Positions 34,399 to 43,529 of a stretch of 64,000 nucleotides of DNA are shown piece by piece. The notes below the pieces were generated by a model. It searched no databases and was not told the DNA's origin. It saw nothing but the letters and a program-made list of their open reading frames with translations. The stretch is from positions 1,927,880-1,991,879 of the forward strand of contig NZ_AP028155.1 of NCBI RefSeq assembly GCF_033096445.1, written 5' to 3'. Origin of the DNA: Butyricimonas faecihominis (lineage in GTDB: Bacteria > Bacteroidota > Bacteroidia > Bacteroidales > Marinifilaceae). Made by a program: the position numbers and the translations under genes. Position 1 is the stretch's first letter, and each line of letters starts with the position of its first letter.

Positions 34399-35910
34399 CT
34401 ACCAAGTTTTACTCTTATATTCCATATCAACAATTTCATCGTATGGTCCCATAGCTTCATAAGGTACAATCATATCATCCTCCTTCGGTAATGGGAACAG
34501 TCCCTCTGCTGGATCTTGAGGCATTCCATTAGAACTGATCCAAAAACGATAAACATACCCTTTATCCCCTTTATTCAATGCTATAAACATCATGTAAGCA
34601 TACGCATCCTTGATATGCATCTCTACTACATTAACATCAGGATCTTTAAAATCATGGAACAATATTCGGGTATTCGTAGCCGTATTCAACAACCATATTT
34701 TATCTTTCACGGCATAAAATATATTCTCGCTATTAGGATGCGGATACACAGCGGAAGTTTTATCCAATTCAACCTCATCCGGAATCACCGAATGTCCAAG
34801 TACAACATACTTATATGGATAACCACTTGTATAATCAGTCCCAAAGTCATATTTATGTACTTTACCCGCCTGATCTTTCATAAGTGCAAAAAGAGTCTTT
34901 TTACAACTTTGTCCCATATAAAGCGTGGAAAAATCTTTTAATTCTCCTATAGTATAATACTGGTTACTAGATACGATACTTAAATTCATCGCACCATTCT
35001 CCCATAATAAGAAGCGTCCACCTTTACGATCTAGAAATACATATTTTGAACCATAATAATCATAGAAATAACCATAATTCGAAATATAATAATCAGAATT
35101 ATCCGGTAATGACTTTTCCACACCAAACTTATACGGAGTATAGCGAGTTGTACAAAAGTGTAGTTTTCCATCAGCTACAATAAAATACTGACTAAAATTC
35201 TTATCCGTGAGTAAAAACTCAATATCACAACTTGCCTTTGGTTCAAAAAATAACTCTGATTGATCGGCAACCCATGTCAAATCAAAAGGACTCAACTTTT
35301 CAGCTCCGTCATTTTTCAACACCAAGCAATTATCATAATAAGGACTGGAAGAGGTGGCAAAATAAAATAAAGATTTAGCATTTTGAATATTCTTACCATT
35401 CGTCTTTGAATAAAGATTATACAGGGGTTCTCCTATTCGGGAAAACTCATTCGCAGATGAAAGATCATACTCATTCGTCGTACCCGGAACCTTACACAAT
35501 AATAAATAAGTGTACTTACTGATTGCGTCCGTTACCTCAACATTAAAACGTTTATAAGTTGTAAGCCCAGTCGCTGTATTCATAATTGAATATCGTAAAT
35601 CATAATTTGCCGGAGCCAATGTAATTTCTTCATCAAAATCCTTACTTGTTGAAAGTAAATGATACTCCGGATTCAATTTATTCTGGATCGCAAACTCCCA
35701 CTTAAACTCTAATTGTGATTCGTCAAAACCATTTAGTTCCAATGTCATAGGGATCGACAACCGTTCCCCCATCTTCAAACGATAAACAAGCTCGTACTCC
35801 CCTTCTATGGTTACTTCGTCCACCGTTGTGTAATCGTAATTTCCTTTATCCTCGTAGCATCCAGCCTGCAATATCGACAGGATAGCTAACAAAAACATAT
35901 ATTTTTTCAT
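34399..35910 (-). CDS. PKD-like family lipoprotein of the uptake locus
   Basis: A 503-residue lipoprotein (lipobox ILQAGC, C18). After the tail GCYEDKGNYDYTTVDEV it continues with beta-rich, Ig/PKD-like repeats, the profile NCBI names PKD-like family lipoprotein, which regularly ends operons of SusC, SusD and DUF4843. It probably sits on the cell surface and binds part of the nutrient, as SusE/F-type proteins do. No catalytic motif. Last gene of the operon, 18 bases after the DUF4843 gene and before the terminator. Confidence 0.85.
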   Translation of the reverse strand: MKKYMFLLAILSILQAGCYEDKGNYDYTTVDEVTIEGEYELVYRLKMGERLSIPMTLELNGFDESQLEFKWEFAIQNKLNPEYHLLSTSKDFDEEITLAPANYDLRYSIMNTATGLTTYKRFNVEVTDAISKYTYLLLCKVPGTTNEYDLSSANEFSRIGEPLYNLYSKTNGKNIQNAKSLFYFATSSSPYYDNCLVLKNDGAEKLSPFDLTWVADQSELFFEPKASCDIEFLLTDKNFSQYFIVADGKLHFCTTRYTPYKFGVEKSLPDNSDYYISNYGYFYDYYGSKYVFLDRKGGRFLLWENGAMNLSIVSSNQYYTIGELKDFSTLYMGQSCKKTLFALMKDQAGKVHKYDFGTDYTSGYPYKYVVLGHSVIPDEVELDKTSAVYPHPNSENIFYAVKDKIWLLNTATNTRILFHDFKDPDVNVVEMHIKDAYAYMMFIALNKGDKGYVYRFWISSNGMPQDPAEGLFPLPKEDDMIVPYEAMGPYDEIVDMEYKSKTW

Positions 35911-35928
35911 TTTCTGTATATTATCTGG

Positions 35929-36672
35929 TTAGAACGTAACTCTATTTCCATTTTCATCTGTTAATGGATTATCCTTATGCTCATTATTATATTTCACGAG
36001 GGCTACTCGTAATTCATCTTGGAAATAATATAACTCACCTGCTTCATACTTATTATCTCCCGTGGTCGGAAATTCCGAAATACCAAGCACATCAATAATA
36101 AATTGATATTTTACCAAACTAGGTTCTCCGAAATAAGTTTTCAAGCTATTCCAATTAGAAGGAATTGTCAAACGATCATTAAATGTTACGATAAAACACA
36201 ACTCATCTTCTCCCATTTCACCTAAAAAATCACCAGTAGGAACAATATTTATACCAACAGTCATGTCCTCATTTTCCTTTCCTAGCTCTTTTAACGTACT
36301 CTTTATATGATCCCGATAAAGTTTAATAACAATCACACTATTCACACTATCCTTCTGAAGAACACATTCTTCTATCGTAAAATGCCCTCCATTTTCAGGA
36401 GTTCCCTCCTTTGCATATAACGTACGTTCTTTATCTAATTCTACCGTCACAATACGATCTGCCGAAGTCGCAACTCCCGTTACACGAATGGGGACCTTAA
36501 TCTCGTGAACCATATATTCTTGTGGTTTTACGGCAAACGAAAAGGTAGTACTATCTCCTGAAGCCACATAAATCTTATTACCTCCTTTAAAATCGAACTC
36601 ATCTCCTTGACTACAAGCAAAGATCAACGAGCAGAACAAAAGTATTAATATCTTATTCATAATATTCGTCAT
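35929..36672 (-). CDS. DUF4843 lipoprotein of the uptake locus
   Basis: A 247-residue lipoprotein with lipobox LIFAC and mature start CSQGDEFDFKGG. The body is beta-rich and carries the DUF4843 pattern (FSFAVKPQEYMVHEIKVPIRVTG, in part; SVIVIKLYR). It lies 14 bases after susD. These proteins always accompany this class of SusC/SusD system; surface ligand binding is inferred, not known. ATG 36660 is an alternative start. Confidence 0.85.
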   Translation of the reverse strand: MTNIMNKILILLFCSLIFACSQGDEFDFKGGNKIYVASGDSTTFSFAVKPQEYMVHEIKVPIRVTGVATSADRIVTVELDKERTLYAKEGTPENGGHFTIEECVLQKDSVNSVIVIKLYRDHIKSTLKELGKENEDMTVGINIVPTGDFLGEMGEDELCFIVTFNDRLTIPSNWNSLKTYFGEPSLVKYQFIIDVLGISEFPTTGDNKYEAGELYYFQDELRVALVKYNNEHKDNPLTDENGNRVTF

Positions 36673-36686
36673 TTACAAGGTTACTA

Positions 36687-38123
36687 TTATTTCTGTCCCC
36701 ACTCCTGTTCTTGTTGTGGCAACGGGAATCTATAAACTTCTGATAACTTATCGGCGATCTTTATTTCGCAATCCGGAATATTCTCTAAATTCCGATATTT
36801 ATACCGATAAAATATTTGTCCCTCCGCAAGCATTTCCCGCCGATACTCGGTATCCAAATAACTTATAACCTCCTCTTTTGTATTTAATTCCACCCCCAGT
36901 AAACTACGAGCCGTTCTTATTGCATTGATATAAACCAAGGCAGTCTCCACATCCGGAGCCGTCTCTGCGGCAATATAATACATCTCAGATAAGCGTAACA
37001 TCGGCATTTGATTTCTAGACCTCTGGTTATCGGTCTGTTCTTGACGAAATTTACGCATTCTTGGTAACCCCTCTTCCGTTACGAACAATAACTCATAACG
37101 AACATCAGACATTTTGTACTTATCCGCTTCAAAAATAACATCTAATTTCTCTTTCGTACTTCCTAACTCTTTACTTGTTGTAACAGAAGGGAAATACCCC
37201 GAAGCCACATTAGATAACTTATCCACGTAAAGACCAAAAAGTAACTCTCCTGAAATAATTTTATCCTTATCAATATCTTGAGGAGAAGTTGTTAAACGAG
37301 GATAATTAATATTAGTCTGGAGTGTATCCATAAGCTCACTTACAAAATCATATACTTCTGAATCTGTTTTTCCGGCATACAACATAACTCTAGCCCTCAA
37401 CGCCCGCACCGAAAAAGCATTCATACGAACTTTCCGATTTACCAGATAAACATTTGAAGGAGTCTCCATGGGGGTCCATATTGGGTCTTTATCAAACAAT
37501 GGAATTGCAGCATCAATATCAGCCAGCACCTTTTCAATAACCTGATCAAATGTACTATATGCGGTATTCCCCTGGCCAAAAGTAGTCACGTAAGGTATAC
37601 ACTTCTCTCCCTTATCTAGCGCTTTCGATGGCCCAAACATTCTCAACAAATCAAAATGCAAATATGCTCTCAACGCCAATGCTTCCCCTTTAATCAAATC
37701 ATAATTGTCATCGTCAAAAATCTTTCGATCAGCATTTTCCAAACGTTCCAACAATTTATTATCATTAGCTATCGCATTATACATTCCTTCCCAAATAGAA
37801 GCAATTACTTTTTCAGTATCGGCTGTCTTGTAATCAAAATTTGCAAAAGAGGTGTAAATCTCAGGAGCACCATCCCGCAACACATAACTATACGCTAATA
37901 AATCCATTGTACTGATAGTCATTTGATCACCATACAACGACGTTCCGGCCATCTTCGCATAAACACCAATTAAAGCGTCAAAATAACCGTTCTCTGTCTT
38001 ATACAAATCGTCCTCTTTCGCATCTATATCAGATGACACATCAAACCAATCCTCACATCCGGTGAACATAAATGCACCCAGGATCAATACAAATAGGTAG
38101 GCAGTTTTCATTATTTTTTTCAT
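36687..38123 (-). CDS. SusD/RagB-type surface nutrient-binding lipoprotein
   Basis: A 478-residue outer-membrane lipoprotein (lipobox MFTGC, C23), which forms the lid over the SusC barrel and binds the nutrient. The mature start CEDWFDVSSDIDAKEDDLYKTENGYFDALIGVY is the family's (quoted in part), and the TPR-like helical domain follows, ending with MLRLSEMYYIAAETA and MLAEGQIFYRYKYR, also typical. It follows susC by 32 bases. The sequence does not reveal whether the ligand is a glycan, a peptide or an iron compound. Confidence 0.93.
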   Translation of the reverse strand: MKKIMKTAYLFVLILGAFMFTGCEDWFDVSSDIDAKEDDLYKTENGYFDALIGVYAKMAGTSLYGDQMTISTMDLLAYSYVLRDGAPEIYTSFANFDYKTADTEKVIASIWEGMYNAIANDNKLLERLENADRKIFDDDNYDLIKGEALALRAYLHFDLLRMFGPSKALDKGEKCIPYVTTFGQGNTAYSTFDQVIEKVLADIDAAIPLFDKDPIWTPMETPSNVYLVNRKVRMNAFSVRALRARVMLYAGKTDSEVYDFVSELMDTLQTNINYPRLTTSPQDIDKDKIISGELLFGLYVDKLSNVASGYFPSVTTSKELGSTKEKLDVIFEADKYKMSDVRYELLFVTEEGLPRMRKFRQEQTDNQRSRNQMPMLRLSEMYYIAAETAPDVETALVYINAIRTARSLLGVELNTKEEVISYLDTEYRREMLAEGQIFYRYKYRNLENIPDCEIKIADKLSEVYRFPLPQQEQEWGQK

Positions 38124-38155
38124 CTCTATATCTTTTTATATTATACTGCTCATCT

Positions 38156-41100
38156 CTAAAATGTTGCGCTTAAAGAAAACGCAATTCTATTGGCAAACGG
38201 ATAATTAATACCCCTTTCTTGGCGAACAGTAGAAAGTCGCATAATATCATTCATATAAGCATTTACTCTCAATCGCTCCATTCCTAACGTACGAAGAATA
38301 CCTTTATGCTTTATATCATAACCCAGGCTCACAGATTCACAGGTGAACACGTTTTCATCTTGCACGAAACGGCTTGTCGGGCGAGTAGTTGTTTTATCAA
38401 AAATACTTTTATAAAGCGATTGATCCCCTTCTTTCCGCCAACGATCATCATAAATACGACGATCCACATTCCCATAAAGATCAGCATTTTCTACTCGATC
38501 CACCAAGGTAGAATTGTAGATCTGTCCACCAATCTTATATCGGAAATTAGCACTAAACGTTAAATTTTTATAGGTTAGAGAAGTTCCGATAATACCCTCA
38601 AGATCCGGACGGGTATTTCCCACAGCAACCTGGTCAAACGAATTATAAGTAAATGTCGTTAATCCCTGTTTTGTCAAGTAAAGTTCATTTCCCGTAGCCG
38701 GATCAATACCTAAAGAACGAACAGCATAAATATCTGTTAAAGAACGCCCTTCTTCATAAAGAATAACAGGAGCAGACTGGTTTTCCTCCTCTGCTTTTTT
38801 AATCACCTCCTCGTTACGCTTTTTCATGAAATTACTGATTTTCGTAATTTTATTCCGGTTATGAGCAGCGGAAACATTCACACTCCAGTAAATCTGATCT
38901 TGAGGTCTTTTAATAAACATCGCCTTCACGGTTGCCTCAAATCCCCGATTTTCAGTCTCCCCGATATTTTCCTTATAACTTGAAAATCCCGTTGAAGTAG
39001 CAATAGTAACGTCTGCCAACAAATTATCCGTGCGACGTTGATAATAATCGATGTTTATCATGTAACGACTATCCACAAATCCTAATTCCAACCCCAAATT
39101 CAACACATGAGTTGTCTGCCATTTTAGATCCTTATTTCCAATTCCTTTTAGCCAAGCAGGAATCAATCCTGCATAATGCCGTCCGGTCTCATAACTATAC
39201 ATTGAAGTAGCTTGAAATGGTGCAAAATTCTGGGAAGCGGTAATACCATAAGAACAACGTAATTTCAAAATACTTATTGCTGCCATTTTCTCCATCCAAG
39301 ATTCATTATGGATATTCCAGCCCGCTCCCAAAGACCAAATAGGAGCAAACCGATTATTGGAACCGAAATTAGATGATCCGTCCACTTTCAACGAAAAATC
39401 AAACAAATAACGTCGGTCATAAGAGTAGTTGAATGTCCCCAAAATTCCAGCCAGACGTTGAATACCATAAGTCGCTTCCGGTCTTGAATCCTTATAATAT
39501 TGTTTCGCAAAAGCAATACTACTCATATTATCATTCGGAAAACCTTCCACATCTACTGTTTTATCATGATTTTTACTTTGAGAAGCATTTAAACCAACTA
39601 CAGCATAAATATTATGTTTGCCAAAAGATTGTCCATAGCGCAAATTCAGGTCTCCCAAGATACTAAAACTTTCTCCATTGGAAAACGAAGCTTTTCCCCT
39701 TCTTAAAAACTCATCTGGAGAATTTATCGGATCGCCCAATTCTTCAAACATCGTATGTGATGCAGAATAAAAAAGATCTGAAGAATTAAATTGTTTCGTC
39801 AAACTAAAACGTCCCATCAATGTCAGATTCTCCGAAATCGTCCATTCAATAGAAAAATTATTTGTGAAATCAGTATATTTTTCTTCATCCACGGAATGAA
39901 GAGTTGCATTATAAAGAGGATTCTTGTTAAATTGTGATCCTTCCAAAAAGTCAGGATATTTATCATCAAACAATTTCACTGGACGGCCTTGTTCATCATA
40001 CGGACGGACATAAGGATTCAATGACACGTATTGACTAAACTCCCCATAAGGAGAATTTTTCGATTCATTAGCTGTAATTTGAAGATCATTCTTGAAAAGA
40101 AGACCTCCTTTACGATATTGCAAGAAAACACCTCCCATATAATTATTATGACTTGATCCTTTCATCACTCCCGGTGTCATCCGTACTGAAAAATTGATAC
40201 CATAACGTATCACCTTATCCCCACCACTCAACTCGAAATTATGACGATGTTCGAAAGCAGTTCTCAACGGTTTACTTAACCAATACGTATCTACTCCTTC
40301 CATTACATTCTTCAGCATTCGGTTGTAATATTCTTTCATTTCAATATCATTACTCAATGAACGCCCCTCGAAATGTCCCGCATCCTTTTGAAGTTCAAGA
40401 GCCTCTCTCGCATTTAACAAATCATAGTCTGTAAGGTCAGGCATCACCACAGCGTAATCTCCATTATAGCTCAATCTCAATCTTCCGATCTCAGGGGCTT
40501 TTGTTTCGATAACAATCACACCATTGGCAGAACGAGAACCATAAAGTGCGGCTGCGGAAGCATCTTTCAATATTGAAATACTTTCCACCCGGTTTGGATC
40601 CAAGTCGACAACTCGCTGTAACGATACTTCGAAACCATCCAGAATAAATAACGGCTGGTTCGGATTTCCTTTATAATTTGCATCAAGATCCGGTATTCCA
40701 TTCGCACCGCGTACCTCGATCTCCGGTAAGGCATTCGGGTCTGAACCGTTCAAATTATTCTCCACGATTTTAAACGAAGGATCTAGCGTACGAAGACTTT
40801 GCAAAATATTCTGATTCCCTACCATTTTCAGCTGTTCACCGGTCACTGTTACGGAAGCTCCTGTCGCTAACTCTTTGCTCCTACGGAAAATACCAGTCAC
40901 CACCACATCATCTAAATTTTCCGTCTGTTCCTCTAAAACGACCACTAACTCTTTCTTCCCTTGCAAAATCTCTTTATCCTTCACCTCATCCATAGAAACT
41001 TTTTTCGTTTCCATTCCTACAAATCGAAATACTAGGACTACGCCCTTCACTTCACCGGGCAATGTAAGAGAATATTTACCATCAATATCTGTTGCACACC

Positions 41101-41575
41101 CGATTGTAGTCCCCTCTATCAAAATGGTCACTCCGGGTAAAGGTTCCCCTGCCTTATCCTTTACAATTCCCTTCAGTAATTGTTGCCCTTTTTGTAATGA
41201 ATCTGCAGTAGCAACCACCTCATCCTTAATCACGACTACATCGTTCATAATCGTAAATGTCAAACCAGTTCCCATCAACACCGACCTCAATGCATTTTCA
41301 AGAACATCATTCTCAATATTTACCACTTTTTTCTGCTCAGACCTCACTTTTTCTACACTGTAAAAAAAGCGAAGGCCAGTCTGTTTCTTCAACTCTTTCA
41401 GCACGTGTTCAAGCGTAACATCCTGCATGGATAAAGACACCCGCTGTTGAGTATAACCGGAAGCTGATACCCCGATCTGTAACACCAACATAAAAAATAA
41501 ACATAGCCTCATGATTAACAAGCATTTTTTCAAATGAAAGGGCACACCACGCCCATAGAAACAATTTTTTTTCAT
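38156..41575 (-). CDS. SusC/RagA-type TonB-dependent transporter with STN signalling domain
   Basis: A 1139-residue outer-membrane receptor. In order: signal peptide (about residues 20-45), STN domain (about 50-110: VSLSMQDVTLEHVLKELKKQTG), a carboxypeptidase-like beta-sandwich (LLKGIVKDKAGEPLPGVTILIEG, in part), the plug with the SusC signature ILKDASAAALYGSRSANGVI, and a 22-strand barrel. STN presence means it signals to the FecR anti-sigma upstream. Start chosen at ATG 41575 (MKKNCFYG), the usual beginning in homologues; the frame reaches GTG 41611. It heads the structural part of the operon. Confidence 0.93.
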   Translation of the reverse strand: MKKNCFYGRGVPFHLKKCLLIMRLCLFFMLVLQIGVSASGYTQQRVSLSMQDVTLEHVLKELKKQTGLRFFYSVEKVRSEQKKVVNIENDVLENALRSVLMGTGLTFTIMNDVVVIKDEVVATADSLQKGQQLLKGIVKDKAGEPLPGVTILIEGTTIGCATDIDGKYSLTLPGEVKGVVLVFRFVGMETKKVSMDEVKDKEILQGKKELVVVLEEQTENLDDVVVTGIFRRSKELATGASVTVTGEQLKMVGNQNILQSLRTLDPSFKIVENNLNGSDPNALPEIEVRGANGIPDLDANYKGNPNQPLFILDGFEVSLQRVVDLDPNRVESISILKDASAAALYGSRSANGVIVIETKAPEIGRLRLSYNGDYAVVMPDLTDYDLLNAREALELQKDAGHFEGRSLSNDIEMKEYYNRMLKNVMEGVDTYWLSKPLRTAFEHRHNFELSGGDKVIRYGINFSVRMTPGVMKGSSHNNYMGGVFLQYRKGGLLFKNDLQITANESKNSPYGEFSQYVSLNPYVRPYDEQGRPVKLFDDKYPDFLEGSQFNKNPLYNATLHSVDEEKYTDFTNNFSIEWTISENLTLMGRFSLTKQFNSSDLFYSASHTMFEELGDPINSPDEFLRRGKASFSNGESFSILGDLNLRYGQSFGKHNIYAVVGLNASQSKNHDKTVDVEGFPNDNMSSIAFAKQYYKDSRPEATYGIQRLAGILGTFNYSYDRRYLFDFSLKVDGSSNFGSNNRFAPIWSLGAGWNIHNESWMEKMAAISILKLRCSYGITASQNFAPFQATSMYSYETGRHYAGLIPAWLKGIGNKDLKWQTTHVLNLGLELGFVDSRYMINIDYYQRRTDNLLADVTIATSTGFSSYKENIGETENRGFEATVKAMFIKRPQDQIYWSVNVSAAHNRNKITKISNFMKKRNEEVIKKAEEENQSAPVILYEEGRSLTDIYAVRSLGIDPATGNELYLTKQGLTTFTYNSFDQVAVGNTRPDLEGIIGTSLTYKNLTFSANFRYKIGGQIYNSTLVDRVENADLYGNVDRRIYDDRWRKEGDQSLYKSIFDKTTTRPTSRFVQDENVFTCESVSLGYDIKHKGILRTLGMERLRVNAYMNDIMRLSTVRQERGINYPFANRIAFSLSATF

Positions 41576-41615
41576 ACCTTTGTAATGTTTCATTAATTTA
41601 TTAATGTTCACCTGA

Positions 41616-41652
41616 TAAATACGGGTCTAGTGCCAACAAACACCCGTATTTA
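41616..41652 (-). other. Hairpin between fecR and susC
   Basis: An 11-bp stem, TAAATACGGGT (41616-41626) and ACCCGTATTTA (41642-41652), overlaps the fecR stop codon. No T-run follows on the minus strand, so it may be an RNA processing or stabilising element rather than a terminator. It sits exactly where expression of the regulator pair and of the transporter genes would be uncoupled. Confidence 0.6.
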
Positions 41653-42810
41653 TTTTTTACCGATTATAATCGTTTTTCCTTCCGTCTTAAATTTTACATC
41701 TCCACCCGTTTCAATAAAATTCAAAAATACATTTATACTCTCGTAACGTTCCAGATCACCCGTGAAATGATAATCTTTCACCACTGGATCAACATACACG
41801 ACATCTATATCATACCATCTTTCTAATGTTCGCATAATATCCACCAACGCAGTATTTTCAAACACGTATTTTCCTTCCCGCCAACCAACATACTGCATAA
41901 CATCCACCTTCTTCATTTTAATTTCCCCGGTTTTCTCCTCTTGCACCTGAAAACCCGGAGTCAAGATAATCTCTTTTTTGTTTTCTCCGGAGACATACAT
42001 CACTTTCCCCATCTCCAATGTAGTTACAACCTTTTGCTCATCGGCATAATCCCGTACATTAAAACTTGTACCTAAAACGGCCACAGTTCCCATTGAAGTA
42101 TGCACTTGAAATGCATGTAGCTCATCCTTACTCACCTGAAAATAAGCTTCTCCTTTCAAGTAAACATCCCTCGTTTTACCCGAAAAATTTACAGGAAATC
42201 TCAATTCAGTCTCTGCATTTAACCACACTTTCGTACCATCTGCCAATTCCAAACAATACTCTCCACCACGAGGAATCGTCACGGTGTTATACATGACCTC
42301 TGCCGTCTCATTATACAGATTTGCCTTATAAACCAAAGTACCGGATTCGGAACGCAATATCGTCCCATCACTCTCCTCCAATTCTTGAATATTCTCTTCA
42401 AGAGAAACCTGTTTTCCGTCTGCTAATGTTATTACCGCACAACTTTGCCCCGGACAAATAACTTCTGCAACAACTGGTTCCACCTTGTTAATCTGTTCTG
42501 GTTTATTATTCATCCACCATCCGATAATACACAAAACGACAATCGAAACGGCCGTAGAAACCCACCATCCGATCCGGAATGTTTTTCTCGCGTTCTTTTT
42601 TAATATTTTGAATTTCCGATATGCCTCTCTACCATCAAAATCATCCGTTCCTTGCAAACGAGCCACGATCTTATCACGATCCATTTCTTTCACTCCATAC
42701 TCCTCACATAAAGAATCTAATTCCTGTTTCTCCTCTTTACTTGTCATCCCAAGTAAATCCTTATAGAGTAAATCTGATAACCTTTCGTATATTTTTAAAT
42801 CGTCCATCAT
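41650..42810 (-). CDS. FecR-family anti-sigma factor
   Basis: A 386-residue single-pass inner-membrane protein. The cytoplasmic N-terminus (about 1-75) binds the sigma factor; one membrane helix follows (VSTAVSIVVLCIIGWWM, about residues 83-99); the periplasmic part has the FecR domain (GQSCAVITLADGKQVSLEEN; YCLELADGTKVWLNAETELRFPVNF, in part) and the C-terminal DUF4974 that contacts the STN domain of SusC (VDIMRTLERWYDIDVVYVDP). It lies 70 bases after the sigma gene and 75 before the chosen start of susC. Confidence 0.93.
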   Translation of the reverse strand: MMDDLKIYERLSDLLYKDLLGMTSKEEKQELDSLCEEYGVKEMDRDKIVARLQGTDDFDGREAYRKFKILKKNARKTFRIGWWVSTAVSIVVLCIIGWWMNNKPEQINKVEPVVAEVICPGQSCAVITLADGKQVSLEENIQELEESDGTILRSESGTLVYKANLYNETAEVMYNTVTIPRGGEYCLELADGTKVWLNAETELRFPVNFSGKTRDVYLKGEAYFQVSKDELHAFQVHTSMGTVAVLGTSFNVRDYADEQKVVTTLEMGKVMYVSGENKKEIILTPGFQVQEEKTGEIKMKKVDVMQYVGWREGKYVFENTALVDIMRTLERWYDIDVVYVDPVVKDYHFTGDLERYESINVFLNFIETGGDVKFKTEGKTIIIGKK

Positions 42811-42880
42811 CTCATTGAGGCTTTATTTCTATTAATAAATCCCCAAAAAGAAAAACGGGTACCCTAAAAATACATTTTTT

Positions 42881-43441
42881 TCAAAAAAAGATTGAAAATA
42901 TAAACAAATCTGATTTCACGGCAGCCTTAATAACCGCATAAGCCTCCTTTTTGTGCTTCTTCACCGTATTCTGGGAGATATTCAATTTCAAGCTGATCTC
43001 ATCATTCGTCATTCTTTTCATACTCAATAGAATGACTTCACGTCGTTTAGGAGGCATTTCTTCAATCACTTTCCGCAATTTCCTAATCACCTCCTCAAAC
43101 ATTACAGCCGACAATGACTCGGATTCTATTTCATCCGTAAAAAAAGCCCATTCTTTCAAGCGCTTGTCTTCCCGCTCTTTATCCCGTATTTCTTTCAAAC
43201 AATTATTGTTCACCGTACGGTATAAATAAACATTAAAAGCGGCAATATTCTCAAAACATAAAGGAGACTCCCACAATTTAATAATTGCTCCTTGCACCAA
43301 ATCCTCGGCCTGTTCTCGGTTATTCAAAATTTTCATCGCATAATGGCACAAAGGAGAATAATAATCCATATAAATTCTCTCCCACGCCTTAGCATCCTTA
43401 CGGTTTACACCATTAATAAAATTCTGAATCTCCCTATCCAT
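42881..43441 (-). CDS. ECF RNA polymerase sigma factor (sigma-70, Bacteroidetes type)
   Basis: A 186-residue sigma factor of the Bacteroidetes sigma-70 family that activates its adjacent uptake genes after FecR releases it. Region 2: CHYAMKILNNREQAEDLVQGAIIKLWES; region 4: VILLSMKRMTNDEISLKLNISQNTVKKHKKEAYAVIK (each in part). The C-terminus ends hydrophobic (SDLFIFSIFF), as in many of its kind. It is transcribed from the consensus promoter at 43481, and leads a six-gene unit. Confidence 0.93.
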   Translation of the reverse strand: MDREIQNFINGVNRKDAKAWERIYMDYYSPLCHYAMKILNNREQAEDLVQGAIIKLWESPLCFENIAAFNVYLYRTVNNNCLKEIRDKEREDKRLKEWAFFTDEIESESLSAVMFEEVIRKLRKVIEEMPPKRREVILLSMKRMTNDEISLKLNISQNTVKKHKKEAYAVIKAAVKSDLFIFSIFF

Positions 43442-43480
43442 TATATCTAATTAACAAACACCCTACATTCTAGTTAGATA

Positions 43481-43511
43481 CAAATATATATAAATTCGAG
43501 AAACAAACAAA
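43481..43511 (-). promoter_or_regulatory. Promoter of the sigma-fecR unit
   Basis: On the minus strand TTTG (plus CAAA 43508-43511), 19 bases, TATATTTG (plus 43481-43488): a full housekeeping promoter, so the regulators are made without needing their own sigma factor. It lies 40 bases before the start codon. Confidence 0.85.
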
Positions 43512-43529
43512 TTCACTCAAAAAATATCC

